In this document: one piece after another, positions 50,630 to 60,221 of the stretch
Layout: each line of letters starts with the position of its first letter
Numbering within the stretch: the first letter of the stretch is position 1
Origin: Salipaludibacillus daqingensis
Lineage (GTDB): Bacteria; Bacillota; Bacilli; Bacillales; Salisediminibacteriaceae
Assembly: GCF_029891575.1 (NCBI RefSeq)
Contig: NZ_JARZHF010000002.1
Location: forward strand, 248,001-312,000
Reading direction: 5' to 3'
Length of the DNA stretch: 64,000 nt
Notes under the pieces: generated by a model
What the model saw: only the letters and a program-made list of their open reading frames with translations
Told to the model about the DNA's origin: nothing
The model's database searches: none
Translations under genes and position numbers: made by a program

Positions 50630-51410
50630 TGTTTGACCCCTTCCAGTCGTCGATTAATTTTAAAATCATCGGCACGGCTTTTTCAGCCTCTTGTTTTCCT
50701 CGTTCTATAATTTCTCTAGCTTCTGTAAATTGGGTTGCATTGTATTGGTTTAACATTGGTCTAATCATGTAATCCAAATGTTTTTGACGATGAGTCATCA
50801 TTTCTTTTTCCATAATGTCCATACTCTGCATAATGACATCATATATAGATGTAATCTCTGGAGTGGAATTAAAGTACGACACATCTGCAGCTATAACGAT
50901 ATCCGCACCCATTTGTTTTACAACGGAAACTGGAACTCTGTCAATCACTCCTCCATCGACAAATAGCTTTCCATCTATTTTTTCAGGCATAAATATCCCT
51001 GGGATAGCTATGCTTGCTCTAACTGCTTGGGCAATGTCTCCTTTAGTGAAAACGAAACGTTCCCCTTTTAATAAATCTGTTGCAATCACATGAACAGGCG
51101 GAGAAAGATCTTCTAACAATTTATCATTCACGAGTATTTTCACAAATTGTTTTGCTTTTTCACCTTTTATAAAACCCATTTTTGGAACAGTAAAATCAAA
51201 AATATATTTCCTTCGAAAGTGAATGGCTAACTTTTCGAGTAGTTCTGGGGAATATCCACTCCCATATAATACACCTATTAAAGCCCCCATGCTACTCCCC
51301 GAAATATAATCGATGGGGATTTTTGCATCTGCTAATACTCTTAATATTCCAATATGTGCATAACCTCTTGAACCTCCCGAACCTAAAGCTAAACCAATTT
51401 TTGGTCTCAC
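50601..51410 (-). CDS. ylbK: Patatin-like phospholipase family protein YlbK
   Basis: RssA-like patatin fold protein (269 aa). The oxyanion motif GLALGSGGSRGYAHIG is at residue 6, the nucleophile GSSMGAL near 40 and the dyad aspartate in VDGGVIDRVP near 150. The true substrate is unknown. The start is GTG at 51410 with GGAGGGG 6 nt upstream; the longer frame would add 26 residues not seen in the family. Confidence 0.9.
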   Translation of the reverse strand: MRPKIGLALGSGGSRGYAHIGILRVLADAKIPIDYISGSSMGALIGVLYGSGYSPELLEKLAIHFRRKYIFDFTVPKMGFIKGEKAKQFVKILVNDKLLEDLSPPVHVIATDLLKGERFVFTKGDIAQAVRASIAIPGIFMPEKIDGKLFVDGGVIDRVPVSVVKQMGADIVIAADVSYFNSTPEITSIYDVIMQSMDIMEKEMMTHRQKHLDYMIRPMLNQYNATQFTEAREIIERGKQEAEKAVPMILKLIDDWKGSNNEGSSETFK

Positions 51411-51556
51411 TTCATCCCCTCCACTTATTCCAAATAAATATTTTTCAGGTCTAAATTCGGTCCATTTCGTATAGTTATTTATGGACAAGACTTAAACGTT
51501 AAGTAAGTGATGTGGGTTCAACTAATCGCCCATCTTTCATATAAAGGAGTCTTCCC

Positions 51557-52780
51557 ATGTCCCGAATTGACCTAATTAAAACATTCGTTTACGCCGTTTC
51601 GGCTACTATGTTAGCTTTATGTTTTATGCTCTTTCCTAAAGAAGCTTATGAAGCTTCTGTTCGAGGGATGACAGTTTGGTGGGAAGTGGTCTTTCCATCT
51701 TTATTACCTTTTTTTATTTTATCAGACTTTCTCATTCGTTTTGGCGTTGTCTCTTTTATCGGTGCATTATTTGAGCCATTTATGCGTCCGTTGTTTAGAG
51801 TACCTGGTTCAGGCGGGTTTGTTTGGGCGATGGGACTTGCCTCAGGTTTTCCATCGGGTGCAAAATTCACTAGTCGACTTTGGGAGGAAGGTCACCTAAC
51901 CCGATTTGAAGGAGAACGTCTCGTTTCCTTTAGCAATGCGTCAAACCCATTATTTATTTTTGGTGCTATCGCTGTCGGCTTTTTCCAAAATGCCGCCCTT
52001 GGCCTTTTATTAGCTACCTCTCATTATTGTGGAAATTTAATTGTTGGTTTTGTCATGCGTTTCCACGGTTCTAAACAAGAAAAATATGATTCCAAACACA
52101 CCAAACCTTTATCTATAAATAAAGCTGTACAGAAGATGCATCAAGATCGCATGAACCAACATGAACCTTTTGGAAAAATGATGGGGGATGCGGTTCATTC
52201 CTCCATTCAAACCTTATTAATGATTGGCGGTTTTATGATTTTTTTCTCTGTCCTAAGTCAAATATTAGAACTTATTCATTTTTCCATGATATTTCGTTTT
52301 TTCATCTCCATTATACTTAATTGGGCGGAGATGCCCAAAGAATTAAGCCCTGGAATTATCGCTGGTTTGTTTGAAATTACAATTGGTAGTCAACGAATAA
52401 GTGATGTAACGAACGCATCTTTATTAGAACAAACTGTCATAACGAGTTTTATTTTAGCATTTAACGGTTTTAGTGTGCAGGCTCAAGTTGCCAGTATTCT
52501 TGCTAAAACAGAAATACGATTTTTCCCTTTTTTTATCGCACGTTGTTTACACGGAACATTTTCTGCCATTCTGACTTTTATGTTATTCAAACCGTTATAC
52601 GAGGATAGAATAGATCAACAAACATTGCCAACAAGCAATCAACTAACTGCTGAACCAACAATGCAAATTTTTTTCGTTCATATGTATGAGTGGTTTACGA
52701 TGTATGGAAGTTATATAACAATCATTTGCTTATCAGGATGGATCATTCTGTCAATAAACAGAAAAGATGAGAGCATCTAA
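51557..52780 (+). CDS. ylbJ: Sporulation integral membrane protein YlbJ
   Basis: Multi-spanning membrane protein (407 aa, about eight hydrophobic segments), needed for heat-resistant spores in B. subtilis and expressed in the mother cell there. Family stretches include WWEVVFPSLLPFFILSDFL and GLASGFPSGAKFTSRLWEEG, and the nucleoside-recognition (Gate) type segments are recognisable. AAAGGAG precedes the ATG by 8 nt. Plus strand, divergent from ylbK. Confidence 0.92.
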   Translation: MSRIDLIKTFVYAVSATMLALCFMLFPKEAYEASVRGMTVWWEVVFPSLLPFFILSDFLIRFGVVSFIGALFEPFMRPLFRVPGSGGFVWAMGLASGFPSGAKFTSRLWEEGHLTRFEGERLVSFSNASNPLFIFGAIAVGFFQNAALGLLLATSHYCGNLIVGFVMRFHGSKQEKYDSKHTKPLSINKAVQKMHQDRMNQHEPFGKMMGDAVHSSIQTLLMIGGFMIFFSVLSQILELIHFSMIFRFFISIILNWAEMPKELSPGIIAGLFEITIGSQRISDVTNASLLEQTVITSFILAFNGFSVQAQVASILAKTEIRFFPFFIARCLHGTFSAILTFMLFKPLYEDRIDQQTLPTSNQLTAEPTMQIFFVHMYEWFTMYGSYITIICLSGWIILSINRKDESI

Positions 52781-52809
52781 GAATGCCCTCATCAAGTCTA
52801 TCTAAAAAA

Positions 52810-53855
<1,046 letters not shown>

Positions 53856-53983
53856 CCATTCTCACCTATTTAAATTTTAATTATGTATACCTATCCTATC
53901 ATAATCGATTCAATCAAAAAAATAAAAGAAAAAACTAGCTGCCCTGTTTCGCACTCTCTATCTAAAAACTATAAAGATACAAG

Positions 53984-54180
53984 TATAATCATATAAAATT
54001 TGTTCATAATAACAGTAGCAGCATGAATGACCATGTTGCGGACAACCGCGGAGAAGGCTTACGTTTCCCCATAAGCTCTTCCTCCGGTTTCTCCTCTCCC
54101 ATTGCTTTGGCAGATAAGACGTTTAGCTATCGCCTTTCTGCTATAAGGCAGCCTGTAGCATTATGCTACAGGTTTTTTTT
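53984..54180 (+). ncRNA. Candidate CU-rich structured RNA, divergent from rsmD
   Basis: A possible -10 box TATAAT (53984-53989) with a weak -35 starts a stretch ending in a strong plus-strand terminator: a 10-bp palindrome (54152-54161 with 54163-54172) followed by T8. Inside is a long hairpin, CGGAG and GCTTA arms (54049-54061) with TAAGC and CTCCG (54072-54086), presenting the loop CGTTTCCCCA, then an unpaired TTTCTCCTCTCCC (54088-54100). A short reading frame at 54023 has no ribosome binding site. A conserved 'ylbH leader' element of unknown function is known at this place in other Bacillus; the T-run here argues for plus-strand transcription. Confidence 0.55.
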
Positions 54181-54198
54181 AGATAGAAGATTGATTAG

Positions 54199-54236
54199 AA
54201 AAACGAGGCTTGAGTGATTTTTATCAAGCCTCGTTT
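54199..54236 (-). terminator. Terminator-like hairpin downstream of the repeat region
   Basis: A perfect 13-bp stem (54201-54213 with 54224-54236) is followed on the minus strand by T5. It lies between the plus-strand RNA candidate and the repeat units and could end minus-strand transcripts escaping the ylbG terminator. Confidence 0.6.
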
Positions 54237-54271
54237 CCCTAATTATTACCTATTTTTATTGTATTGCGTGG

Positions 54272-54375
54272 CATGGCGTCTTTCACCGCAGGGTTTTCTA
54301 CTGAAAGACTCTATCTCTTCTACATAGTGCCTTTCACAATCTACTTTTCCCGCCTAAAGGCTCTATCTCCTTCGC
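54272..54375. repeat. Two tandem ~50-bp repeat units with potential stems
   Basis: Two related units lie side by side, 54272-54320 and 54323-54372. Each starts CATRG, has a left arm (GTCTTT at 54278 or GCCTTT at 54329), a 20-21 nt loop, a right arm (AAAGAC at 54304 or AAAGGC at 54356) and the tail CTCTATCTC. The arm difference is compensatory. A related motif occurs at 11231-11320. Confidence 0.55.
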
Positions 54376-54422
54376 TGCTATTAGCGATATTACCGACACC
54401 AAATCTACGTTACTAATTAAAA

Positions 54423-54450
54423 TAAAAAAACCTTCAGTTATCTGAAGGTT
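54423..54450 (-). terminator. Terminator of ricF-ylbG overlapping the ylbG stop
   Basis: AACCTTCAG/CTGAAGGTT (54429-54437 with 54442-54450), 4-nt loop, followed on the minus strand by TTTTTT; the stem includes part of the ylbG stop codon. Confidence 0.88.
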
Positions 54451-54724
54451 AAATTCCCATTTTATAGTCATCCTTTTTCGCTTTATCTGGAACAGAGTTT
54501 TGATATTCGGTCTTAATCCAAGGTCTCATTGACATAGAAACCTTTTTGACAAAATGAAAAGATTGTACTTTATTCATCGTTTCTTCCACTCGTTCTTCAT
54601 CACAATACAAAATGACATATTTCATTTTTTTGGATACATAGTGGATATTTCCGAACCGTTTTAATTGTTTAACTTGTTTTAGAGATTGCACCCAAATAGC
54701 TAAACCAACACGACTGGTGACCAT
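54449..54724 (-). CDS. ylbG: DUF2129 protein YlbG
   Basis: Small cytoplasmic protein (91 aa) of the YlbG/DUF2129 family: GLAIWVQSLKQVKQLKRFGN and YVILYCDEE are typical. The function is unknown. AAAGGAG lies 8 nt before the ATG. It follows ricF by 55 bp. Confidence 0.9.
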   Translation of the reverse strand: MVTSRVGLAIWVQSLKQVKQLKRFGNIHYVSKKMKYVILYCDEERVEETMNKVQSFHFVKKVSMSMRPWIKTEYQNSVPDKAKKDDYKMGI

Positions 54725-54779
54725 AAAAATTTCTCCTTTTCTTTTGACTCAAAATAAATTTCTTTACCTTCTGTCAGTG

Positions 54780-55223
54780 TTAACCACAACCACAGCTTCC
54801 ACCTGAACCACAGCCTCCGGCGCAACTAGATGATTGATCGAAGAATGGGTTACCTGAAGGAACTTTAATTTGCGGTGAAACAGCGTGAGCAATAATTTGA
54901 CACACTTCATTCAACAAATCTTCTAGTTCTTTCTCTTTAGCTTTAAACTCTGCAATTAATGGATGAGTATCAAGTTTTCGCTTGTACTCTCTAACTTCAG
55001 CAGTAATTTTATGAAAGTCTGGATGATACTTACCAAACCGTTGTACTTCTTCATATTGATCTTTTAACCCTTGAAAATGTAATAGCATGTCTTGAGCTTC
55101 AGAGCTACGTTGAACTTTCTTTTTTACTACTATATATTCATTGAAAACATCCGAAGAAAGGATGGTTTCACTAAAATCATGAGACTCCTGGAGAATATTG
55201 ACATCTGTCATTGTTGTCGTCAT
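54780..55223 (-). CDS. ricF: RicF (YlbF), subunit of the RNase Y-specificity complex
   Basis: RicF (147 aa) forms a complex with RicA and RicT that carries iron-sulfur clusters and directs RNase Y in mRNA maturation; it affects sporulation, competence and biofilms in B. subtilis. The protein is helical, with YlbF-family residues (VQRFGKYHPDFHKI), and ends in the cysteine-rich tail CAGGCGSGGSCGCG that could bind the cluster. ATG at 55223 with GGAGGTG 8 nt upstream. Confidence 0.93.
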   Translation of the reverse strand: MTTTMTDVNILQESHDFSETILSSDVFNEYIVVKKKVQRSSEAQDMLLHFQGLKDQYEEVQRFGKYHPDFHKITAEVREYKRKLDTHPLIAEFKAKEKELEDLLNEVCQIIAHAVSPQIKVPSGNPFFDQSSSCAGGCGSGGSCGCG

Positions 55224-55314
55224 CTTTTAGCACCTCCGTTTTACGATTATATCATGAATAAACTATGAGCGAAACTGCTGTATGTATACAAAGTCCAGCT
55301 CTACCTTAACTAGC

Positions 55315-56445
55315 TCATTCCATTACGTCAATGGCTTTTGACAAACTGTAATCTGCTAAATCAAGTTCCATTTGCTCTCCTAGTGCTAGCATGGCCAACT
55401 GCTGACCAAGATATGGCCCTGCTGTTAAGCCAGAAGCACCTAGTCCGTTAGCAATAAGTAACCCACTATACGGTGGCCACTCTCCCATTACTGGTATCGA
55501 GTCAGGTGTAATCGGACGAAAACCAACCCTCGTCTCTATAAATGTACTTTCAGTTAATCCCGGTGCCGTTTCTAACATTTTTTCGATGACTTCTTGGACC
55601 CCACCTGCAGTAACTCGATAGTCGAAACCGGCATGATCTTCATGAGTCGCACCAGCCACGATTCTTCCATCTTTAAAAGACAGCAAGTAATGATTTCCTG
55701 GTGGGATCACAACTGGCCATTTGTCTGTCACTGCACCTCGTAAATCAACATGTACAATTTGAGCCTTTTGTGGTCTGAGGTTAAAGTTCAAATGAAGAGG
55801 AGCAAGGATTTCTTTGGCCCAAGCTCCAGCCGTCACAATCACTTTGTCAGAGTAAAATTTACCCTCAGTCGTCTGAACCCCTTTAACGACTTGCCCCTCT
55901 TCTATAAGTGACGCGTTTCCACTAATGTACGTAGCTCCATATCCTTTTGCAGCTCGAATAAGCGATTGGCACAACAATTGACCGTTCACTCTCGCAGCAC
56001 CACCAATGTGAATGGCACCATATGATAGGCTCAAAGGGGGAAACAACTCGCGCGCTTCCATTGGAGAAAGTTTACTTATCTCTCCCATTTCTGGAGCCGT
56101 TTCTTTTCTTTTATTCGCAATAGCTAAAACTTGATTTAATTTTTCTTCATTTTCATGTAAACGAATGGCACCAACTTGAGCATAACCCGTGTCCTTTTCT
56201 CCTAAAGACTTTAGTTCATTAACCAACGAAGGATAGTATGTTGCCCCTCTTTTCACAAGGTTATACCAAGATTTATTTCGTCTCCTCGTTAACCATGGAC
56301 AAATAATTCCAGCTGCTGCTGCAGTTGCTTGACCAGAGTCATCCCGGTCAATGATCGTTACTTTGACTCCTGTTTTAGCTAAATGGTACGCCGTAGAAGC
56401 TCCTAAAATACCTGCTCCAACTACAATATATGATTTCACTGACAA
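55315..56445 (-). CDS. FAD-dependent amino-acid oxidase/dehydrogenase (DadA/ThiO-like)
   Basis: DAO-family flavoenzyme (376 aa). The dinucleotide motif IVVGAGILGASTAYHLA is at residue 6, and the C-terminal FAD motif is ETRVGFRPITPDSIPVMGE and GLGASGLTAGP. The substrate is uncertain: glycine oxidase, D-amino-acid dehydrogenase or a related deaminase. Start codon is uncertain; TTG at 56445 (AAAGG 7 nt upstream) is preferred over GTGs on either side. The gene is inserted between ylbE and ricF, which are neighbours in B. subtilis. Confidence 0.85.
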   Translation of the reverse strand: MSVKSYIVVGAGILGASTAYHLAKTGVKVTIIDRDDSGQATAAAAGIICPWLTRRRNKSWYNLVKRGATYYPSLVNELKSLGEKDTGYAQVGAIRLHENEEKLNQVLAIANKRKETAPEMGEISKLSPMEARELFPPLSLSYGAIHIGGAARVNGQLLCQSLIRAAKGYGATYISGNASLIEEGQVVKGVQTTEGKFYSDKVIVTAGAWAKEILAPLHLNFNLRPQKAQIVHVDLRGAVTDKWPVVIPPGNHYLLSFKDGRIVAGATHEDHAGFDYRVTAGGVQEVIEKMLETAPGLTESTFIETRVGFRPITPDSIPVMGEWPPYSGLLIANGLGASGLTAGPYLGQQLAMLALGEQMELDLADYSLSKAIDVME

Positions 56446-56537
56446 CACAACACCTTTTTACATTTTATTGGTTTGATCAAAGTTCCTTATTGCTTTTATG
56501 AAAATATAACTATTACTGTTTGTCCAAAATAGTAACG

Positions 56538-56592
56538 GAAAAAACGAACCATACGAGCCTCAAAATAGCGAAGAGGTTGCTCGGTGGTTCGT
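56538..56592 (-). terminator. Terminator of ylbD-ylbE
   Basis: Long hairpin: ACGAACC (56544-56550) with GGTTCGT (56586-56592), and inner CGAGC/GCTCG pairs, followed on the minus strand by T6. The remaining sequence up to ylbE (to 56721) shows nothing I recognise. Confidence 0.8.
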
Positions 56593-56721
56593 CAGCAGAA
56601 AATCTGGAACCTTTCATAATGGCTGTTTTCTATAGTAGTTTTAGTCCACGCCATTTACGTTGATTGATAAATTCATATCATCAACCTATACCTTATACTA
56701 GCTTTCATCAATGTATTAGAG

Positions 56722-56958
56722 CTAAGATTCATTCATTTGTCGCATCATTTCAATTACCATCATCGCCATATTCATATTATTATGAATTTGGTCAATTCTT
56801 TGCGTGAAGGTTTTTCCAAAATAAACTTTAGATTCCTGGATCATTTTTTCTAACAATTCTGGTTCTCTCCCTAACTTTCGATACCAAATAGGATTCATCC
56901 GTAAATAATGGTGAAGTTCAGGGCTTGATCGAATCCAATCATACACTTCTTTTCTCAT
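56722..56958 (-). CDS. ylbE: YlbE-like protein
   Basis: Short cytoplasmic protein (78 aa) matching the YlbE family: MRKEVYDWIRSSPELHHYLR, LREPELL-like GREPELLEKM and a methionine-rich end. The function is unknown. GAAGGAGGGG precedes the ATG. It follows ylbD by 23 bp. Confidence 0.88.
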   Translation of the reverse strand: MRKEVYDWIRSSPELHHYLRMNPIWYRKLGREPELLEKMIQESKVYFGKTFTQRIDQIHNNMNMAMMVIEMMRQMNES

Positions 56959-56981
56959 TTCCCCTCCTCCTTCAACCCAAA

Positions 56982-57404
56982 TCAGTCTTCACGAAAAGAA
57001 AAGGGCGGTGGCTGTTCTTGTTGTTGCTCTGGTCCTGGTTGGTGAGAAGGTGTCTGCTGTTTGAATTGACTAACAAGCTCTTGGATAGAACCCACGACGG
57101 TACTAAATTGCGCCAAGTGATGCTGGACATCATTTAAATTCATTTTCTTCAACATATTTAATAGTTCCATTTCCGTACTCGAATCCTCATCGTTTTCCTT
57201 GTTTTCACGACTTTCTTCAGCATCTTGATCGATGTCTTGAGACAAGTAAGAATCCCAGATTTCATCATCTTCTCCAAATAACATCCATTCCTCAAATAAA
57301 TCTTGCAGCGACTTTTCACCAGAATGAACGTCTCTTAACACGTGAGGATTTCCCTTGACGAAAATTTTAAATTTTTTTACATCTGGATGCAAGGATTCAT
57401 TCAC
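56982..57404 (-). CDS. ylbD: Spore coat protein YlbD-like
   Basis: Acidic protein (140 aa) of the YlbD family, which includes an outer spore coat protein in B. subtilis. The conserved N-terminal region (LHPDVKKFKIFVKGNPHV, then LFEEWMLFGEDD) is followed by a Glu/Asp-rich stretch and a Pro/Gln-rich tail. The start is probably GTG at 57404 with GGTGG just upstream; an ATG eight codons earlier is possible. Confidence 0.82.
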   Translation of the reverse strand: MNESLHPDVKKFKIFVKGNPHVLRDVHSGEKSLQDLFEEWMLFGEDDEIWDSYLSQDIDQDAEESRENKENDEDSSTEMELLNMLKKMNLNDVQHHLAQFSTVVGSIQELVSQFKQQTPSHQPGPEQQQEQPPPFSFRED

Positions 57405-57481
57405 TTCCTCCACCTCTCTCATATTCAAATCAATATACTACATTATAATGAAAGAGTGTAGATGACGTGCGCCTAATTTCA

Positions 57482-58594
57482 TCAAGGCGAAATAAAATTT
57501 TGCGTATAGTAATCTTCATATACACCAACTCCTAAATGAGTCAAGTCATCATTTAACAGATTAACACGATGCCCTTCACTATTAAGCCAACCTTCTACCG
57601 CAGCAATACCGTCTACATATTTTGCTGCTATGTTTTCTGCTGCCATTCGATATGATACGTCCTGCTTAATTAAACGATCCGACAATTCCCCTTCATTTTC
57701 AGAAGTATGAGAGAAATAGTTAAGTTCGTACATTTCTTCACTGTGCAAAAATGCTGTTTGAGCAGCGCCATCATGCCATGCTAACGAACTCAAATCGTGC
57801 TTTCTTCGAATTCCATTTGTCAGCTCCAAGATTTGTTTTGCTTGCCCATATTGCCAAGATTCTATTTTTTCACCCTCTAAACTTTCTTTTTCAGGAAGGT
57901 CCCCATTATAAGAAAGTGAATAGGGACGTTGGACTAGAAGGGTATTTTCGTCTAGATAGCGAACAGATGATAATTCACCAGTGAATTTATCAAAATAAAA
58001 CTGGGCCCAAACCCCTTCATCCGTTTGAGCTAGAGGTCTCTCAACTAACTCTTCTTCTTTTAATTCAAAAGTGTATGAAGCAAGTGTTTTGGAGATGGTA
58101 TTTTCTTGATTAAATTCGTAAATAGAAGAAACAATGTCGTAATGATCTCTCACTTCAAACTCACCTAGAAATACATTTTCACTATTTGTATATGCACTAA
58201 CGACTTGATTATCTTTGTCTACACCAAACTGTTTGTGGTTCTCTTTTGAATAATATACATACCACTCGTATCCATAAGGCGTGGCATCTCGACGATCTGG
58301 CTCTCCAAAAACGTCTATGAGGTCATCTCTTTTTAGACCAATCCAATCATACAATGGTTGTCTTTCGTCGTTTTCACTTTCTACATCTCCTTCTGAAGAA
58401 AGCCTATTTCCAGACTCATTTTCTTCATCTGTCGTTTCTTCATCATTTCCAAGTATTTTATCTATTTGAACCATTTCCACTTCTTCTGAATCCATCGAAT
58501 TCTGTGAAGTAATATCATCTAATAAGTTAACCCCTATAAAAGCGATCCCTATAATTAGTAATAATCCTATGGTAAATACAAATAATGACTTCAA
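57482..58594 (-). CDS. ylbC: CAP/SCP-domain protein YlbC
   Basis: Exported or membrane-anchored protein (370 aa). One N-terminal hydrophobic segment (residues 3-23), an acidic linker (30-75), a CAP-associated N-terminal domain (about 80-215, DLIDVFGEPDRRD) and the C-terminal CAP domain with FLHSEEMYELNYFSHTS and GWLNSEGHRVNLL. Similar to YkwD-type proteins of spore formers; the function is unknown. I choose TTG at 58594 with GAGGTG 6 nt upstream. Confidence 0.88.
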   Translation of the reverse strand: MKSLFVFTIGLLLIIGIAFIGVNLLDDITSQNSMDSEEVEMVQIDKILGNDEETTDEENESGNRLSSEGDVESENDERQPLYDWIGLKRDDLIDVFGEPDRRDATPYGYEWYVYYSKENHKQFGVDKDNQVVSAYTNSENVFLGEFEVRDHYDIVSSIYEFNQENTISKTLASYTFELKEEELVERPLAQTDEGVWAQFYFDKFTGELSSVRYLDENTLLVQRPYSLSYNGDLPEKESLEGEKIESWQYGQAKQILELTNGIRRKHDLSSLAWHDGAAQTAFLHSEEMYELNYFSHTSENEGELSDRLIKQDVSYRMAAENIAAKYVDGIAAVEGWLNSEGHRVNLLNDDLTHLGVGVYEDYYTQNFISP

Positions 58595-58663
58595 TCCATT
58601 CACCTCATTAACACGTTTCTTTTATAAATATTCAATCTTCATCTATCATCTAAATCCTACCAC

Positions 58664-58708
58664 AAAAAAAGAGAAGGTATTCAAGATTTGCACTTGAATA
58701 CTTTCTCT
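58664..58708 (-). terminator. Terminator of ylbB
   Basis: A 16-bp stem with one G-U or mismatch pair (58670-58685 with 58693-58708) followed on the minus strand by T7. A second, weaker hairpin (ACACCT/AGGTGT) is at 58730-58762. Confidence 0.8.
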
Positions 58709-58857
58709 TTATATACAGATACATGTTCCACACCTTCTCAAATGTCCTCTTTAGAGGTGTGTTTACCCTTTAGACTAGATTATCACTCTCAATCCTAATA
58801 CCTTGAAGAAAGATGTCTTCACCTTTCATTCTCAGATCCATTTATCAAATGCGTTTT

Positions 58858-59286
58858 CTAATGGTGATATTGAGGTTGTTCAGAGATCTCAGATAAAGCG
58901 ATCGCTGCCTCATGTTCTGTACTTGTGTGAACAGCTAAGTCACCTAAAGATACAATCCCTACTAAATTTTCTCCTTCAACAATTGGTAATCGTCGGATTT
59001 GATTTTCAGCCATTAACTTTGCAGCTTCCCCTATTTCCATATCTTGAGGAGCAGTATAAAGATGTTCACTCATCACCTCTTGTAAAGATGAAGAATTTGG
59101 TCGTTTTTCGGCAACACCTCTTACGACTATATCTCTGTCTGTAATCATACCTATTAATTTAGATCCTTCACAAATAGGTATTGCACCTACATGATCGTTT
59201 TTCATTTTTAGCGCCGCTTCAAAAACATTATCTTCTGGTGTACACGTATCAACACTTCCAGTCATAATTTCTTTTAACGTTGTCAT
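58858..59286 (-). CDS. ylbB: CBS-domain protein YlbB
   Basis: Two tandem CBS domains (142 aa; VGAIPICEGSKLIGMITDRD and IRRLPIVEGENLVGIVSLGD), a module that usually binds adenine nucleotides. No effector domain is present and the partner is unknown. GGAGG precedes the ATG by 7 nt. It is divergent from ylbA. Confidence 0.92.
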   Translation of the reverse strand: MTTLKEIMTGSVDTCTPEDNVFEAALKMKNDHVGAIPICEGSKLIGMITDRDIVVRGVAEKRPNSSSLQEVMSEHLYTAPQDMEIGEAAKLMAENQIRRLPIVEGENLVGIVSLGDLAVHTSTEHEAAIALSEISEQPQYHH

Positions 59287-59370
59287 TTTTATTCCTCCTC
59301 ATTTTTAGATTCAATTAATAGCCTATCCACTTTTCAAGAAAATATTTTTCCATGTTTTAACGTGGTATCG

Positions 59371-59399
59371 TTGCAACGAAAGTGAATTCGTAATATTAT
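59371..59399 (+). promoter_or_regulatory. Candidate SigA promoter of ylbA
   Basis: TTGCAA (59371-59376) and TATTAT (59394-59399) with a 17-bp spacer, about 40 bp before the ylbA start. Confidence 0.6.
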
Positions 59400-59440
59400 A
59401 AGGTAGAGTGAAGAAAGACTGATTTCAGGGAGGTAACAAA

Positions 59441-59794
59441 ATGAAATTTGAGGAAACAGGACTTGAAGGCATTATAATTGAATTCCAAGCTTTAGAAGAA
59501 ATCATGGAAGCTGCAGGATTTGATAACCAGTTTGATTATGAGCGGATAACTTTTGATTATAAAATGATTGATCAAGTTTATGATCATATTTACTATTTGC
59601 GAGTACCAGCTCATGTTGAAGACGGCGAATTACCATCTCCATATAGCACTGTTAAAATGATGGTTCCATATGTAGGTAAGCACTACTATCCACACGGTGT
59701 TGAATATGATGAGGAATTCCCAAAACACATTGTAGACAAATGCACGAAAAGACTTGAAAATTTGTTTGAAAAAGTAAAAAAAGAAGCTCTCTAA
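59441..59794 (+). CDS. ylbA: YugN-like protein YlbA
   Basis: YugN-family protein (117 aa) of unknown function; typical residues are FEETGLEG, FDYERITFDYK and VKMMVPYVGKHYYPHGVEYDEEFP. GGGAGG precedes the ATG. Plus strand, divergent from ylbB, as in B. subtilis. Confidence 0.88.
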   Translation: MKFEETGLEGIIIEFQALEEIMEAAGFDNQFDYERITFDYKMIDQVYDHIYYLRVPAHVEDGELPSPYSTVKMMVPYVGKHYYPHGVEYDEEFPKHIVDKCTKRLENLFEKVKKEAL

Positions 59795-60221
59795 ATATCT
59801 TTTCCTTACATAGAAATACGTTAGAAATAGAACCAGTGTCAATGACGGCTACTATTTCTTGAGGATTTTTAATTTGATATGAACATTCATCATATTAATT
59901 AGTGAGTTATTAAGAAGCCAATGGGTCCCTTATTCAGAAAAATATCGTCCCGTATGATATATATATGTTGTGACTTTGTTCTGGATAAGGTATCCCTTCG
60001 GTCAGTCTAAATCATTATGTTGACTAGTTTATCATTTGCTTTCGATTCATTGAAATTAGGCCTCTTCTTACCTAATGTTATTTGCATCGAAAGCTTTTTA
60101 CAATTATATGAGAAAGAGGTTGTATATAATTTTTGTGTTTTCTTGCGGTACCGGTTAGCAGCAATAACATTATTTACAGTTTGATATCCATTCCATTATT
60201 GAACGAGAAAGGGGCATTCCT
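59795..60221. other. Intergenic region ylbA to AI-2E permease with a nested hairpin
   Basis: 427 bp without a gene. A nested inverted repeat, GCTTTCGAT (60038-60046) with ATCGAAAGC (60086-60094), encloses a second stem TTAGG/CCTAA (60056-60060 with 60071-60075) and is followed by TTTTT, so it may end ylbA transcripts or be an RNA element. TATAAT at 60125-60130 could be a -10 box for the permease, but its best -35 (TTTACA) is 22 bp away. Confidence 0.45.

Noticed and set aside
54023-54217. A 64-codon plus-strand reading frame between rsmD and ylbG
   Set aside because: No ribosome binding site, it runs through the terminator palindrome and T8, and its composition is explained by the structured RNA candidate.
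59795-60221. A riboswitch upstream of the AI-2E permease
   Set aside because: No known riboswitch core was recognised; only a nested hairpin is visible, so I list it as unexplained structure.
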